A stretch of DNA of 64,000 nt. It comes from Pseudomonas defluvii. Lineage in GTDB: Bacteria > Pseudomonadota > Gammaproteobacteria > Pseudomonadales > Pseudomonadaceae. Location of the stretch: positions 1 to 64,000 of the forward strand of contig NZ_MBPN01000016.1 of assembly GCF_001695625.1 (NCBI RefSeq), written 5' to 3'. Position 1 is the stretch's first letter. The number at the start of each line of letters is the position of its first letter. The notes beneath the pieces were generated by a model. That model ran no database searches and was not told the origin of the DNA. It saw only the letters and a list, made by a program, of their open reading frames with translations. Below are positions 49,239 through 59,609 of this stretch, piece by piece. Made by a program: the position numbers and the translations under genes.

Positions 49239-50138
49239 TCAGATATAAATGAAGATCAGCGCCAACACGGCCACTACCGCCCATTTTTCGGCGTAGTAAC
49301 GTGCGCGGTTGCGTTTCTTCAGTGCCTTGCCGCGCTCGCGGATCTTGTAGATCCGGGTGAACAGGCGGTTGATGCCGCCGGTCTTGTCCCCGTCAGCGTT
49401 CGGCGCGGCAGCCGCGGCCATGACATTGCGGCTGAACCAGCGGTTGAACGCAGTGGCCCAGCGGTACTTCAGGGGACGCTCGATATCGCAGAACAGAATG
49501 ATGCGGTTTTGATCCGTCTGGTTGGCGGCATAGTGAATATAGGTTTCATCGAACACGACACCTTCACCGTCACGCCAGTGGTACTTCTCACCGTCCACGT
49601 CGATGTAGCAGTCCGGGCTGTTGGGGGTGTCCAGGCCCAGGTGGTAGCGGTAAGAACCGGCATAGGGGTCGCGGTGACGAACCAGTTTCGAGCCCGGTGG
49701 CAGGGTGGCGAACATGGCTGCCTTGACGGTGCCGATACCTTGCAGCAGCTCTGTGGTACGTGGGCACAGCTTCATCGCCGAAGGGTGACTTTCGCCATAC
49801 CACTTCAGGTAGAAACGTTTCCAGCCACTTTTGAAAAATGAGTTGAAGCCCACATCGTCATAACGCTGCGAGCTTTTGATTTCGCCGACATTCAGGAGCT
49901 GTTGGGCCTCTTCGCGGATGGCTTCCCAGTTGTCCTGCAGGGGTTTGAGCTCGGGAAATGAATCGGTGCTGAGGTAGGGCCGGGCGGGCAGCCTGGAGAA
50001 CAGGTAGAGGAAGACGTTGACGGGCGCCAGGAAGCTTGAGTGGTCGCCCAACTGACGGGTCAGTTTGTGTCGAACGCGACCGCGCAGGTGGACATAGGCA
50101 ATCGAAAAAACGAACAGAAGAACGAGAAATAGTTTCAT
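49239..50138 (-). CDS. lpxO: Lipid A 2-hydroxylase LpxO
   Basis: 299 residues. N-terminal and C-terminal membrane helices flank an aspartyl/asparaginyl beta-hydroxylase-like domain. Fe(II) site is RHRDPYAGSYRYHLGLDTP plus a downstream His in FDETYIHYAANQTDQNRIILFCDIERP. It adds a 2-hydroxyl to a secondary acyl chain of lipid A using O2 and 2-oxoglutarate. Homologous enzymes alter outer-membrane properties. It stands alone, with a hairpin after it. Confidence 0.92.
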   Translation of the reverse strand: MKLFLVLLFVFSIAYVHLRGRVRHKLTRQLGDHSSFLAPVNVFLYLFSRLPARPYLSTDSFPELKPLQDNWEAIREEAQQLLNVGEIKSSQRYDDVGFNSFFKSGWKRFYLKWYGESHPSAMKLCPRTTELLQGIGTVKAAMFATLPPGSKLVRHRDPYAGSYRYHLGLDTPNSPDCYIDVDGEKYHWRDGEGVVFDETYIHYAANQTDQNRIILFCDIERPLKYRWATAFNRWFSRNVMAAAAAPNADGDKTGGINRLFTRIYKIRERGKALKKRNRARYYAEKWAVVAVLALIFIYI

Positions 50139-50330
50139 GCACGGTTACTTGTCGGTGTGGCTATGAGCCATTGCGTAAGTGCGCAAGCATAAACAATCGC
50201 GCCTAGTCTTTGAACATATTGTTACTATTTGACAGGTCGACTTATGTGCAATATCCAGCAGGGATTTACCCGTTAATCAGCAATAATCCCGTGCTTTCAA
50301 CACGGCTATCGCTGGCAAGCCTTTACTGCT

Positions 50331-50654
50331 TCACGCCGCACCGTTCATCCACCAGCGAAAGACGAAGAAAAACGCCATGCTCAGCAGCATGCTGATCAAG
50401 GTGTTACGGGTCAACAATACGAGCCCAACCGCCACCATCGAGCCCACCAGGTAGGGGTTGGCCGGGTTGAGGTCAAGCTGGTGGTCGGGCATGAAGATGA
50501 TCGGCCCGCAGATGGCGGTGAGCATGCCGGGCACGGCAAAACCGAGAAATTGCCGCGCATTTGAACTCAGGCGCAGCGGCAGGCGGGGCTCGAGAAAGGC
50601 GTAGCGGTTGAGGAACACGACCAGCCCCATGCCGACGATCAGCAGGAAAATCAT
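50331..50654 (-). CDS. azlD: AzlD family branched-chain amino acid exporter subunit
   Basis: 107 residues with four helices; MIFLLIVGMGLVVFLNRYAFLE start and the family region ARQFLGFAVPGMLTAICGPIIFMPD. The start at 50654 overlaps the end of azlC by four bases (ATGA); a longer frame lies inside azlC. It works with AzlC as a two-component exporter of branched-chain or related amino acids. Confidence 0.88.
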   Translation of the reverse strand: MIFLLIVGMGLVVFLNRYAFLEPRLPLRLSSNARQFLGFAVPGMLTAICGPIIFMPDHQLDLNPANPYLVGSMVAVGLVLLTRNTLISMLLSMAFFFVFRWWMNGAA

Positions 50655-51349
50655 GAGCGGCCTCCGCTCAGTTTCTGGCAGATAAAACCGGCGCTCATGC
50701 CCAGCAGGCCGGCCAGCACCAGCGCTGTTTCCCAATGCCAGAAACTGAACAGCACTGAACTGAACAGCGAAACCGCGACGCACACCACCGTCGGCAGGTT
50801 GCGTACCAGTGGCGTAATCAAGGCTACAAACGTGGCAACGATGGAGAAGTCCAGGCCCAGTTTGTCCAGGTGCGGAATGTTCTGGCCCAGGACGATGCCG
50901 GCCAGGGTGAACAGGTTCCAGGCCACATAGAAGGTCAGGCCTACGCCCAGTGCATACCAGCGGTTGAACTGTTGTTTGTCGTACTGGCTGGTCAGGGCGA
51001 AGAACTCGTCGGTCAGCAGAAAGCCAAGCCCCACCCGCCAGCGCACAGGCAGGTCAGAAATCACGGGGCGCATCGACAGACCGTAGAGCAGGTGCTGTGA
51101 GGTCAGTAGCAGGGTGGTCAGGATGATCGAAAACAGGTTCGCGCCGCCTTTGAGCATACCGATGGCAACCAGTTGTGCAGCACCGGCGAAGACAATTGCC
51201 GATAGCCCCTGACCTTCAAGGGGTGTCAGGTTGGCTTCAATGGCCATCGAGCCGGCCAGCAGGCCCCAGGGCGCAACGGCCAACGACAGCGGCAGGATGG
51301 CAATGGCGCCATGGATGAATGCCTGGCGGGCGAGGTGTGGGTGAGTCAT
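50651..51349 (-). CDS. azlC: AzlC family amino acid exporter subunit
   Basis: 232 residues with six or so helices. Conserved AzlC region AILPLSLAVAPWGLLAGSMAIEANLTPLEGQGLSAIVFAGAAQLVAIGML and LTDEFFALT. It forms the larger half of the AzlCD exporter. Coupled to azlD by the ATGA overlap. Confidence 0.9.
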   Translation of the reverse strand: MTHPHLARQAFIHGAIAILPLSLAVAPWGLLAGSMAIEANLTPLEGQGLSAIVFAGAAQLVAIGMLKGGANLFSIILTTLLLTSQHLLYGLSMRPVISDLPVRWRVGLGFLLTDEFFALTSQYDKQQFNRWYALGVGLTFYVAWNLFTLAGIVLGQNIPHLDKLGLDFSIVATFVALITPLVRNLPTVVCVAVSLFSSVLFSFWHWETALVLAGLLGMSAGFICQKLSGGRS

Positions 51350-51451
51350 GGTCTACAAACGCGACTGAACAGGGGGGCATAGCATGCCAGAGTGCCAGCT
51401 GCGCTGCTTGAGCGATCTTGTCAGGCTGCGAACTGGCGCAGGTCACCTCAC

Positions 51452-52147
51452 TCAGCGCTGGCTGGTCAGGCGATGCTGGGCGGTTGCGCAGCCATTGGCA
51501 TCAACCGCCTTGCGGTACCACATCTGGCGCTGCGGTCGGTCGACGGCACCGAGCAGTCGATAGACCTCGGCCTGAAAGTCACGTTGCTGGCCCCATTGCA
51601 GCGTCAGCCCCCGACGGCCTTGCGGTCGGCACTCCAGGCGCATGGCCGGTTGCGGGTAGTAGGTGGCATAGCGCGTGGCATCTTGTACGGCTTTCTTCAG
51701 CGCTGCCCGATAGGCATCGCTGTCGCGGTACTCGCTACACAGCGAGTTGATCTGCAGCGAGGCCGGTGCGAACCCCTGGCTGAGGCTGGCGGCAAGTAGC
51801 GGGCAGGCCTGTGCCGGTACCTCGGCGGGGCTCAGGTAGGTCATGTAGTAAAGCGCCAGTCGGTACTCGGCCACCGGATGGTTGAGCGACGCTGCCTTGC
51901 GCAGCAGTTCCACACCTGGGGTCAGGGTGTGCACCAGTGTCGTGCCCTGGCGCAACAGGTCGTCCTGGGTCGCGTCGGTTGGTGGGCTGAAGGTACTGGC
52001 CTGGGTGTCAGCCTGCTCCAGAAACGGCAGAGCCTGGCGGTACAGCAGGTCGGCGTGAGGGTCGATAGGGCTGTCGGCCAGGCTCAGGCAAGGTGCCATT
52101 ACCGAAAGCACCGTCAACAGACGCAGGCAGCGGTTCACTTCGCGCAA
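51452..52147 (-). CDS. Secreted hypothetical protein with Sel1/TPR-like repeats
   Basis: 231 residues. N-terminal signal peptide (LRLLTVLSVMAPCLSLA). The middle has helical repeat pairs (VELLRKAASLNHPVAEYRLALYYM, CPLLAASLSQGFAPASLQINSL) typical of Sel1-like repeats. Four cysteines remain in the mature part. Function unknown. It may dock periplasmic partners. Confidence 0.7.
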   Translation of the reverse strand: MREVNRCLRLLTVLSVMAPCLSLADSPIDPHADLLYRQALPFLEQADTQASTFSPPTDATQDDLLRQGTTLVHTLTPGVELLRKAASLNHPVAEYRLALYYMTYLSPAEVPAQACPLLAASLSQGFAPASLQINSLCSEYRDSDAYRAALKKAVQDATRYATYYPQPAMRLECRPQGRRGLTLQWGQQRDFQAEVYRLLGAVDRPQRQMWYRKAVDANGCATAQHRLTSQR

Positions 52148-52448
52148 CCTTTGATCAGGGATGAGTGCTCGACGTGTACACGCCAGAGCGAAGCAGATGA
52201 GCTGACGACGGTATGCATGAGTCGATCCGATGGTCCAGCAGTGGAAAGGGCGTTACCTGACGCTCGCTATTCTAGCGGCTGCAGGCAGACAGCTGAAGTG
52301 ATGCCTTATGCCCTGTCATGTACCTTGTCGGCAAGCGGTCGTAGGGCCGCGTTATCGACATCGTTGCGGTTAAGCGCAGAGGACGCGCCGGAGCGGGTGA
52401 CGGCTCGGGTAGAATCGAAGCTCACGATTCAGTTCAGGGGTTGCAGCG
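52148..52448. other. Divergent promoter region of polB
   Basis: 301 bp without a gene, between the secreted protein (minus) and polB (plus). No LexA box of the CTG-N10-CAG type was found, although polB is SOS-controlled in E. coli. A short hairpin-prone GC segment lies at 52260-52300. No clear -10/-35 pair was fixed. Confidence 0.4.
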
Positions 52449-54809
52449 GTGGATGTACAACAGGGCTTCGTCCTGACCCGACATTGGCGGGATACGCCTG
52501 ACGGCACCCTGGTGGAATTCTGGCTGGCGACCGATGCTGGCCCACGCCAGGTGCGGCTGCCGGTGCAAACCTCCGTGGCCTTTGTCCTGGCCGAGCAGCG
52601 GGCCCGCGTCGAGGCCTTGCTGGCTGGCGAGCGAGAGGTCGAGCTGCGCCCGCTGGACCTCTGTGACTTCCAGCACCGCCCCGTACTGGGCCTGTATTGC
52701 CGCCAGCACCGTCAGTTGATGCAACTGGACAAGCGCCTGCGTGCGGCCGGCATTGAACTACTGGAAGCCGATGTTCGTCCGCCGGAGCGCTACCTGATGG
52801 AGCGCTTCATCACCGCGCCGGTGAGTTTCGCCGGGCGAGTCGACGCCAGCGGTGTATGGCTGGATGCTCAGCTCAAGCCCGAATCAGGCTACCGCCCGCA
52901 GTTGAAGCTGGTGTCGTTGGATATCGAAACCACCGAACGCGGTGAGCTGTATTCCATTGCACTGGAAGGCTGTGGCCAGCGTCAGGTGTACATGCTGGGG
53001 CCGGCCAATGGCGACGACCAGGCCGTGGATTTTGCCTTGGAGTATTGTGCCAGCCGTGCGCAATTGCTTGAGCGGCTGAATGCCTGGTTGGCCCGTCACG
53101 ACCCTGACGCGATCATTGGCTGGAACCTGGTGCAGTTCGACCTGCGTGTACTTCATGAGCATGCTCAAAGGCTGAAGGTTCCTTTGATCCTCGGGCGTGG
53201 AGGCGAGCCGATGGAGTGGCGCGAGCACGGCAGTCGTTCTCATTTTTTTGCCGGTGCCGCAGGGCGCTTGATCATCGACGGCATCGAAGCGTTGCGTTCG
53301 GCGACCTGGAGCTTTCCGTCGTTCAGCCTGGAAAACGTTGCCCAGACCTTGCTCGGCGAGGGCAAGGCAATCGACACGCCTTATCAGCGCATGGACGAAA
53401 TCAATCGCATGTTTGCCGAGGACAAGCCGGCTCTGGCGCGTTACAACCTCAAGGACTGCGAACTGGTGACACGGATTTTCGCCAAGACCGAATTGCTCAC
53501 CTTCCTGCTGGAGCGTGCCAGTGTCACCGGCTTGCCCGCGGACCGCAGTGGCGGCTCGGTGGCGGCGTTTTGTCACCTGTACATGCCGCTGATGCACCGC
53601 CAGGGGTTCGTGGCGCCCAACCTTGGTGGCCGTCCGGACGAAGCCAGCCCGGGCGGCTTTGTCATGGACTCGCGACCGGGCTTGTACGAGTCTGTGTTGG
53701 TGCTCGATTACAAGAGCCTGTACCCATCGATCATCCGCACGTTCCTGATCGACCCGATCGGCTTGGTCGAGGGCCTGCGTGAACCCGGCGATGCCACGTC
53801 GGTGCCAGGTTTTCGGGGAGCGCGTTTTTCGCGTACCCGGCATTGCCTGCCCTCGATTGTCGAGCGGGTATGGCAGGGGCGTGAAGCGGCCAAGCGTGAG
53901 CGCAACGCCCCGTTGTCCCAGGCCTTGAAGATCATCATGAACGCGTTCTACGGGGTACTCGGCTCCAGTGGTTGCCGTTTCTTCGACCCACGGCTGGCAT
54001 CGTCGATCACAATGCGCGGTCATGAAATCATGCGTCGCACCCGCGAGCTGATCGAGGCCCAGGGGTATGAAGTGATCTATGGCGATACCGACTCGACCTT
54101 CGTCTGGCTCAAACGCACGCACAGTGAAGAGGATGCAACGGCCATCGGCCGACGCCTGGTGCAGCAGGTCAACCTGTGGTGGCAAGCGCACCTGCAGGCA
54201 GAGTACGGCCTGACAAGCGCTTTGGAGTTGCAGTTTGAAACCCACTACCAACGCTTTCTGATGCCGACTATCCGAGGTGCCGAGGAGGGCAGCAAGAAGC
54301 GCTATGCCGGCTTGGTACGCCGTGCAGACGGGCGTGACGAGATGGTCTTCAAGGGCCTGGAAACCGTGCGTACCGATTGGTCACCGCTGGCCCGGCAGTT
54401 CCAGCAGGAGCTCTACCAGCGCATCTTTCTGCGCCAGCCTTACCAGGCTTATCTGCGTGACTATGTGCGGCAGACGCTGGCGGGTGAACGGGATGAGCAA
54501 CTGATCTACCGCAAGCGCCTGCGTCGACCCTTGGCGGACTATCAGCGTAACGTCCCGCCGCACGTGCGTGCCGCGCGCCTGGCCGATGACTACAACGACC
54601 GTCAGGGGCGTCCACGCCAGTATCAGAATGGTGGCTGGATCAGCTACGTGATCACCTTGGCCGGGCCTGAACCCTTGGAAAACCGCAACGCGATGATCGA
54701 TTACGATCATTACCTGACCAAGCAGTTGCAGCCAATCGCCGATGCCATCCTGCCGTTTGTGGGCGATAGCTTCAGTGCCCTGGTTGACCGGCAGATGGGG
54801 TTGTTCTAA
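52449..54809 (+). CDS. polB: DNA polymerase II (family B)
   Basis: 786 residues. The 3'-5' exonuclease motifs are [13 protein letters not shown] (Asp158 and Glu), [10 protein letters not shown] and YNLKDCELV. The polymerase motifs are [14 protein letters not shown] (motif A), the [15 protein letters not shown] helix (motif B) and [11 protein letters not shown] (motif C). Both activities look intact. It replicates past damage and helps restart stalled forks. GTG start; the ribosome site is weak. It is monocistronic. Confidence 0.94.
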   Translation: MDVQQGFVLTRHWRDTPDGTLVEFWLATDAGPRQVRLPVQTSVAFVLAEQRARVEALLAGEREVELRPLDLCDFQHRPVLGLYCRQHRQLMQLDKRLRAAGIELLEADVRPPERYLMERFITAPVSFAGRVDASGVWLDAQLKPESGYRPQLKLVSLDIETTERGELYSIALEGCGQRQVYMLGPANGDDQAVDFALEYCASRAQLLERLNAWLARHDPDAIIGWNLVQFDLRVLHEHAQRLKVPLILGRGGEPMEWREHGSRSHFFAGAAGRLIIDGIEALRSATWSFPSFSLENVAQTLLGEGKAIDTPYQRMDEINRMFAEDKPALARYNLKDCELVTRIFAKTELLTFLLERASVTGLPADRSGGSVAAFCHLYMPLMHRQGFVAPNLGGRPDEASPGGFVMDSRPGLYESVLVLDYKSLYPSIIRTFLIDPIGLVEGLREPGDATSVPGFRGARFSRTRHCLPSIVERVWQGREAAKRERNAPLSQALKIIMNAFYGVLGSSGCRFFDPRLASSITMRGHEIMRRTRELIEAQGYEVIYGDTDSTFVWLKRTHSEEDATAIGRRLVQQVNLWWQAHLQAEYGLTSALELQFETHYQRFLMPTIRGAEEGSKKRYAGLVRRADGRDEMVFKGLETVRTDWSPLARQFQQELYQRIFLRQPYQAYLRDYVRQTLAGERDEQLIYRKRLRRPLADYQRNVPPHVRAARLADDYNDRQGRPRQYQNGGWISYVITLAGPEPLENRNAMIDYDHYLTKQLQPIADAILPFVGDSFSALVDRQMGLF

Positions 54810-55057
54810 CGCTGGGTGCCTTCGCGCGGATTAGATGAAACTCGATGCTGCGAGCCGATGGACGGCAGCAAAGTGCTGACCATCAGCTATCCTCTGGTTC
54901 AATGGATTCAGCCTTTCATAGCGCGTCGGGTGGGGCTTGGTCATCGGAAGTTACCGTTGTCTTGCGTACATGGTCGGTACAGTCGTTTAGGCTCGCAGGC
55001 CGGATCTTTCGTCAGGATTCGTAGCCTATGGAGCATTGAAACAAGAAGGAGATGCGT

Positions 55058-55612
55058 ATGCTCACTCGTTCACTGACCCTTGCCACCCTGCTGGCTGTTG
55101 CCTGCCCCTTGATGGCCGCTGACAGTGACGGCCCCCTCGCTCTGGAGCGGGGTAGAACCCGACCCTTGATCATCATTGCGCCCAGTACAGTAGACCCGAC
55201 GCTGGTCAGCCTGAAAAAGGCCCTGGATGAACCGGCCAACCGTCAGGCGTTCACTGAGCGCAACATGGTGCTATTCACCATCGCCAATACCATCGGCCAA
55301 CGCGATGGCAAGAACATGGACCCGCAAACCACCATGGCCTTGATTCGCGAGCTCAAGCTGGGTGCCAGCGTGGGTACCAAGGTGATTCTGATGGGCAAGG
55401 ATGGCGAGAAAAAGCTCGAGCGCATTGGTACGGTTGAGCCCAAGGAGCTTTTCACCACCATTGATCAGTTACCTGCCAGCGAGAAAGAAATGGTTACGAC
55501 GACACCTGTCGTGACAGAGGCTGCGCCAGGCAAGGAGGGCAAAGAGGGCAAACCGGGAAAACCGGCGAAGCCAGCAAAACCGGCAGCGCCGCCCAAGCCG
55601 CTTGAAGACTGA
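55058..55612 (+). CDS. Secreted DUF4174-type protein with Lys/Pro-rich tail
   Basis: 184 residues. Signal peptide LTRSLTLATLLAVACPLMA. The middle (about 35-135) looks like a thioredoxin-fold DUF4174 domain (RPLIIIAPSTVDPTLVSLKKAL, VILMGKDGEKKL). The C-terminal 30 residues are a low-complexity Gly-Lys-Pro-Ala run (KEGKEGKPGKPAKPAKPAA). The ATG at 55058 is preferred since AAGGAG abuts the earlier ATG at 55052. No Cys pair is present, so it is not a thiol reductase. Confidence 0.75.
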   Translation: MLTRSLTLATLLAVACPLMAADSDGPLALERGRTRPLIIIAPSTVDPTLVSLKKALDEPANRQAFTERNMVLFTIANTIGQRDGKNMDPQTTMALIRELKLGASVGTKVILMGKDGEKKLERIGTVEPKELFTTIDQLPASEKEMVTTTPVVTEAAPGKEGKEGKPGKPAKPAKPAAPPKPLED

Positions 55613-55633
55613 TCATTCCCGGCACGTCAGCCA

Positions 55634-55660
55634 AGTGCCTGCAGCAACGCGGCAGGCACT
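55634..55660 (+). terminator. Hairpin after the DUF4174 gene
   Basis: A 9-bp stem (AGTGCCTGC with GCAGGCACT, 55634-55642 and 55652-55660) closes a 9-nt loop, 22 bp beyond the stop. No T tract. Confidence 0.45.
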
Positions 55661-55682
55661 CACCGCAATACCCTTCTTCCAG

Positions 55683-55701
55683 TAAATGATTCTCGCTAAG
55701 T
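55683..55701. promoter_or_regulatory. Possible Fur box upstream of the TonB receptor
   Basis: AATGATTCTC inside this stretch matches half of the Fur 19-bp consensus and is about 60-75 bp upstream of the receptor start. The other half (GCTAAG) is poor, so iron control is plausible only. Confidence 0.35.
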
Positions 55702-55758
55702 AGTAGGATATTGCTCGCTTTATTGTTATGTTATTACATAGTTAATAAAGGAGCCCCC

Positions 55759-57852
55759 ATGAATCACCCGCTAGGAAGGTTGTACCTTGGCCTGTCCGCA
55801 GGCCTGTTGAGCGTGCCTGTCACTGCCGAACAAACCATCGTCCTCGATGCCGTCACCGTCAGTGACAGTCGTTTTGAAGAGCGTGCCGATGGCCCGGTAC
55901 AGGGTTACCGGGCCACGCGCTCCAGCACCGCGACCAAGACCGATACCGATATCCGCGACACCCCGCAGAGCATCAGTGTGGTACCCGCCCAAGTGCTCGA
56001 TGACCTGAACAGTACCCGCATTGATCGCGCACTGGATTTTGCCGGGGGGGTATCGCGGCAGAACAATTTTGGTGGCTTGACCTTCCTCAACTACAGCGTG
56101 CGGGGCTTCACCACCGGCGAGTTGTACAAGAATGGTTTTGCCGTCAACCGGGGCAGCTACAGCGCACCGGATACCTCGACTATCGAGCGTATCGAAGTGC
56201 TCAAGGGGCCTGCTGCCAGCCTGTATGGGCGAGGTGACCCTGGCGGGTTGGTGAACATCGTGACCAAACGGCCCGAGGCTGAAGCCTTCACCCGCTTCAA
56301 GGCCAGTGCCGGCAGTTGGGACCGCTACCGCAGCAGCCTGGATGTGAACACCCCTCTCAACGACGATGGTTCGCTGCTGTCGCGGGTTAACCTGGCGGTG
56401 GAAGACAACGGCAGCTTCCGTGACCATGTCGACAGCCAGCGGCGGATCGTCAGCCCGTCGCTGAGTTGGCAGCTGAACCCGGACACGCAACTGTTCGTCG
56501 ATACGGAATTCTCCCGTACCGAGTCGGTGTTCGACCGTGGCATTGCGGCCGTGAACAACGAACTGGGTTCAGTAAAGCGTTCGACCTTCCTGGGCGAACC
56601 CAACGATGGCCGTATCCGCAATGACAATCAGACGCTGGACCTGGCGCTGGAACATTACCTCAATGACAGTTGGAAGCTGCGTCTGGCCAACCATTACACC
56701 CAGGGCACCCTCAACGGTGACAGCTCGGAAGCGTCACGGGTGGTGGGAACGGCCATCAGCCGGTTCTACCGTCAGCGGAATTTTGAATGGAACGACAACA
56801 TCACCCAGGCAGAACTACATGGCCGTTTCGATGTGGGCAACTGGCAACACCAGACACTGATTGGCCTGGAGTACGAGAACTACCGCAACAGCCAGAAGTA
56901 CCCGCAAAGCGCTACGACCCTGGACTATGGCCTGGATGTTTACAACCCGGTGTATGGCCAACCCAAGCCTGCCATCGTCAAGGCCAACGACTTCTTCGAG
57001 CGCACCGAAAGTTACGCCCTGAACCTGCAGGACCAGATTGTTTTCACCGAACGGCTGCGGGGGTTGCTCGGCGTACGTCTTGAACATATCGAGCAGACCG
57101 CCCAGAACCGAGCAACGCAGGCCAGCAACACCCAGGAAAAAGATGCCGTTACGCCTCGGGTGGGCCTTTTGTATCAGCTGACACCGCAGGTGGGGGTGTT
57201 CGCCAACGCATCGACCTCGTTCAAGCCCAATGGCATGGGCACCCAGGGCGAGGTCTACAAGCCGGAGAAAGGCCTGGGTTATGAAACCGGGGTCAAGCTT
57301 GACCTGTTCGACAGCCGTTTGGGCGCGACGATCGCGTTGTTCCAGATCGACAAGGAAAACGTCATCACCACCGATGCCAATGGCGACAGCATCGCGGCGG
57401 GCAAGGCACGCAGCCAGGGCCTGGATGCTCAGTTCAGTGGCCAGTTGAGCGATGCCGTGCGCGTGATTGGCGCCTATGCCTACATCGACGCCGAAGTCAC
57501 CAAGGGCGATGCCAGCGTGCCCAAGGGCAGCGACTTGCTGGGTATTCCCCGGCATAGCGGCAGCCTGATGGCGGTGTATGAGTTCCAGGACGGTGCCTTG
57601 CGCGGTTCTGACATGGGGGTGGCGGCCAACTATGTAGGCGAGCGCTCGGGCCTTGCTGGCAGCGATTTCCGCTTGCCCGGTTACAGCACGGTCGATCTGT
57701 TGGCCCATTACAAGGCGACGGAGAACCTTACGCTTGGTTTGAACCTCAACAACCTGTTCGACCGCACCTATTACGAGCGCAGCTACAACGCGGCGTGGGT
57801 CATGCCGGGTGATCCGCGCAACGTCAGCCTGAGCCTGGCCTTGAGCCTGTGA
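55759..57852 (+). CDS. TonB-dependent siderophore-type receptor
   Basis: 697 residues. Signal peptide (to VTA), then the plug with ATRSSTATKTDTDIRDTPQSISVVPAQVLDD and IERIEVLKGPAASLYGRGDPGGLVNIVTKRP, then a 22-strand barrel ending in a hydrophobic NVSLSLALSL. The pattern is that of ferri-siderophore receptors (FhuE/FpvA-like). No extended N-terminal signalling domain precedes the plug, so it is not a surface-signalling receptor. Start at 55759 has AAAGGAGCCCCC. Ligand unknown. Confidence 0.9.
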   Translation: MNHPLGRLYLGLSAGLLSVPVTAEQTIVLDAVTVSDSRFEERADGPVQGYRATRSSTATKTDTDIRDTPQSISVVPAQVLDDLNSTRIDRALDFAGGVSRQNNFGGLTFLNYSVRGFTTGELYKNGFAVNRGSYSAPDTSTIERIEVLKGPAASLYGRGDPGGLVNIVTKRPEAEAFTRFKASAGSWDRYRSSLDVNTPLNDDGSLLSRVNLAVEDNGSFRDHVDSQRRIVSPSLSWQLNPDTQLFVDTEFSRTESVFDRGIAAVNNELGSVKRSTFLGEPNDGRIRNDNQTLDLALEHYLNDSWKLRLANHYTQGTLNGDSSEASRVVGTAISRFYRQRNFEWNDNITQAELHGRFDVGNWQHQTLIGLEYENYRNSQKYPQSATTLDYGLDVYNPVYGQPKPAIVKANDFFERTESYALNLQDQIVFTERLRGLLGVRLEHIEQTAQNRATQASNTQEKDAVTPRVGLLYQLTPQVGVFANASTSFKPNGMGTQGEVYKPEKGLGYETGVKLDLFDSRLGATIALFQIDKENVITTDANGDSIAAGKARSQGLDAQFSGQLSDAVRVIGAYAYIDAEVTKGDASVPKGSDLLGIPRHSGSLMAVYEFQDGALRGSDMGVAANYVGERSGLAGSDFRLPGYSTVDLLAHYKATENLTLGLNLNNLFDRTYYERSYNAAWVMPGDPRNVSLSLALSL

Positions 57853-57875
57853 TCCTGACTTGGCCCCGTGTGCCA

Positions 57876-57975
57876 GGCTTGCCTGCGATGGCATCGGCGG
57901 GGTGTCAGTAGGTTCGGGGGGCCTGCATCGTTGGCAAGCCAACTCCCACAGGTGGGAGCAGGCTTGCCTGCGATA
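57876..57975. repeat. Dispersed REP-like intergenic element
   Basis: Related to the 112-bp tandem unit at 32205: GGCTTGCCTGCGATGG, GGGGTGTCAG, a GGCCTGCATCGTTGGCAAGCC block, and a CTCCCACAGGTGGGAG hairpin, then a second AGGCTTGCCTGCGAT. It lies between the receptor stop and the convergent MFS gene. It is a single copy and not in tandem. Confidence 0.8.
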
Positions 57976-58009
57976 GTCTCAACTCGGTTCGCGTGCGTAC
58001 CTGATGCCG

Positions 58010-59410
58010 TCAGGCGGTAACGGCCTGTGCGGGAGGGACAGCCAGCGCCGTTTGCTTCAACTGCTGTCGATAACGCGGCAGTGCCAGCGCCAGGAAAACC
58101 GCCGCCAGCACCAGCAGCGAGACCGAAGAGGCGAGTGCATAGCGCAGCGACTCACCGCCCAGGGTCGGGATGAAGAAATCACTGAGCATGCCAATCAGCA
58201 GCGGACCGACACCAACACCGAGCAAGGTCATCGACATCACAAAAATAGCGGTGGCCTGGGCCAGTCGCGAGGCCGGAAACAGGTGGGTGATCGCGCTCAG
58301 GCAGGGCGTCGCCCACCAGACACCGAAGAACCCGAACGCACTGTAGAACAGGAACGCTTGCGGTACGGCGATGCTGCCGATATGGAAGGCAACGCCTTGT
58401 GGCCAGAGGAAATAGGCCAGTGCAAAGGGGATGCTGATCAGCGTGCCCAACAGGGGTACACCGATTTGCCAGCCGACATCGCGCCGTGCCATTCGGTCGG
58501 TCAGCAGGCCGCAGGTCAGGGTGCCGATAGTCGAGCCGGTGCCGCCGACCACGCCGACCAGGAACCCAGCCTCCTGCAGGTTCAGGCCATGGGAGCGAAT
58601 GAGGAAGCTCGGGCTCCAGGTACCAATCGCATACCCGGCAATGGCCGCTGCACCGCCGGTGAGCACCAACCACAGGAATGATGGCATCTGGAACAGCTCG
58701 ACCAGCGTCTTGAGCCAGCCTTCCTGCTGCAGTGCAGCCTTGTTCAGGTGCGCTGGCGGCAGTGCAGGTTTTGGCGCGCGTACGGTCAACAGCAGGAGCA
58801 GGCCAAGGAAGATACCGGGGGCGCCGATCAGCAAGAAGGCGTAGCGCCAGCCATGGTGCTGGGCAATCCAGCCGCCCAGGCCGAGGCCGACAATCGCACC
58901 CAGGCTTGAGCCCAGCATCAGCACGGCCAGTGCTGTCGAGCGGCGGCGTGCCGGGTACAGGTCCGAAACCATCGCCACTGACGGCGCGGTACCGCCGGCT
59001 TCACCGACAGCGACGCCGATTCGTGCCAGTACCAGCGTCAGAAAGCTGCCAGCCATGCCGCAGAGCATGGTCATCAGGCTCCAGGCAATGCAGCTGAAGG
59101 CAATGACCGGTTTACGCCCGATGCGATCCGACAGGCGCCCCAGGGGGAAGCCAAAAACCGTATAGAACACCGCGAAGGTCACACCCGACAACAAGCCGAT
59201 GCCGGTGTCCGATATGCCGAATTCGAGCTTCACCGGTTCGATCAGAATCGCCATCAACTGGCGGTCGATGTAGTTGAAAACGTAGATGCTGGCGAGCACG
59301 AAAAGCGCGTAATGCGTTCGCCATGTCACGGGGTTGGATGCGTTCACTGCGGGTGCTCCCGGTCTTGTTCTAGTGGGCTTGATCGTCAGTGCATCCGGCT
59401 GTTTTTTCAT
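58010..59410 (-). CDS. MFS transporter, spinster-like
   Basis: 466 residues with 12 helices. MFS motif GRLSDRIGRKPVIA lies between helices 2 and 3, and the start of the core is YALFVLASIYVFNYIDRQLMAILIEPVKLEFGISD, which resembles the spinster branch. The ATG at 59410 (MKKQPDALTI) was chosen over a start 33 codons earlier. It diverges from the OYE/acyl-CoA synthetase operon, so it may import the compound that operon degrades, though direction is not visible. Confidence 0.85.
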   Translation of the reverse strand: MKKQPDALTIKPTRTRPGAPAVNASNPVTWRTHYALFVLASIYVFNYIDRQLMAILIEPVKLEFGISDTGIGLLSGVTFAVFYTVFGFPLGRLSDRIGRKPVIAFSCIAWSLMTMLCGMAGSFLTLVLARIGVAVGEAGGTAPSVAMVSDLYPARRRSTALAVLMLGSSLGAIVGLGLGGWIAQHHGWRYAFLLIGAPGIFLGLLLLLTVRAPKPALPPAHLNKAALQQEGWLKTLVELFQMPSFLWLVLTGGAAAIAGYAIGTWSPSFLIRSHGLNLQEAGFLVGVVGGTGSTIGTLTCGLLTDRMARRDVGWQIGVPLLGTLISIPFALAYFLWPQGVAFHIGSIAVPQAFLFYSAFGFFGVWWATPCLSAITHLFPASRLAQATAIFVMSMTLLGVGVGPLLIGMLSDFFIPTLGGESLRYALASSVSLLVLAAVFLALALPRYRQQLKQTALAVPPAQAVTA

Positions 59411-59609
59411 CGTCCGTTCAGACCATTTTTCCCGTGGTTGCGGGCATTTGGCTGCGATGTCCAGGCCCATAAATCTAGTCTTGTCGGACGATGTTTCAGT
59501 TGCGTTCAAGGTGAATCATTCAGCCCATATCCGGTTCTGCGCAATCCCTGGCCACCTTGCGGTGAGCCGCTTGGCATCGCCGGAAACAATAAGACGTTAA
59601 GGAGCTGAC

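Noticed and set aside
52148-52448. Possible LexA box before polB
   Set aside because: No CTG-N10-CAG with a fitting AT-rich centre was found.
52884-54251. Long minus-strand open frame inside polB
   Set aside because: polB has all exonuclease and polymerase motifs on the plus strand; the opposite frame has no recognisable domain.
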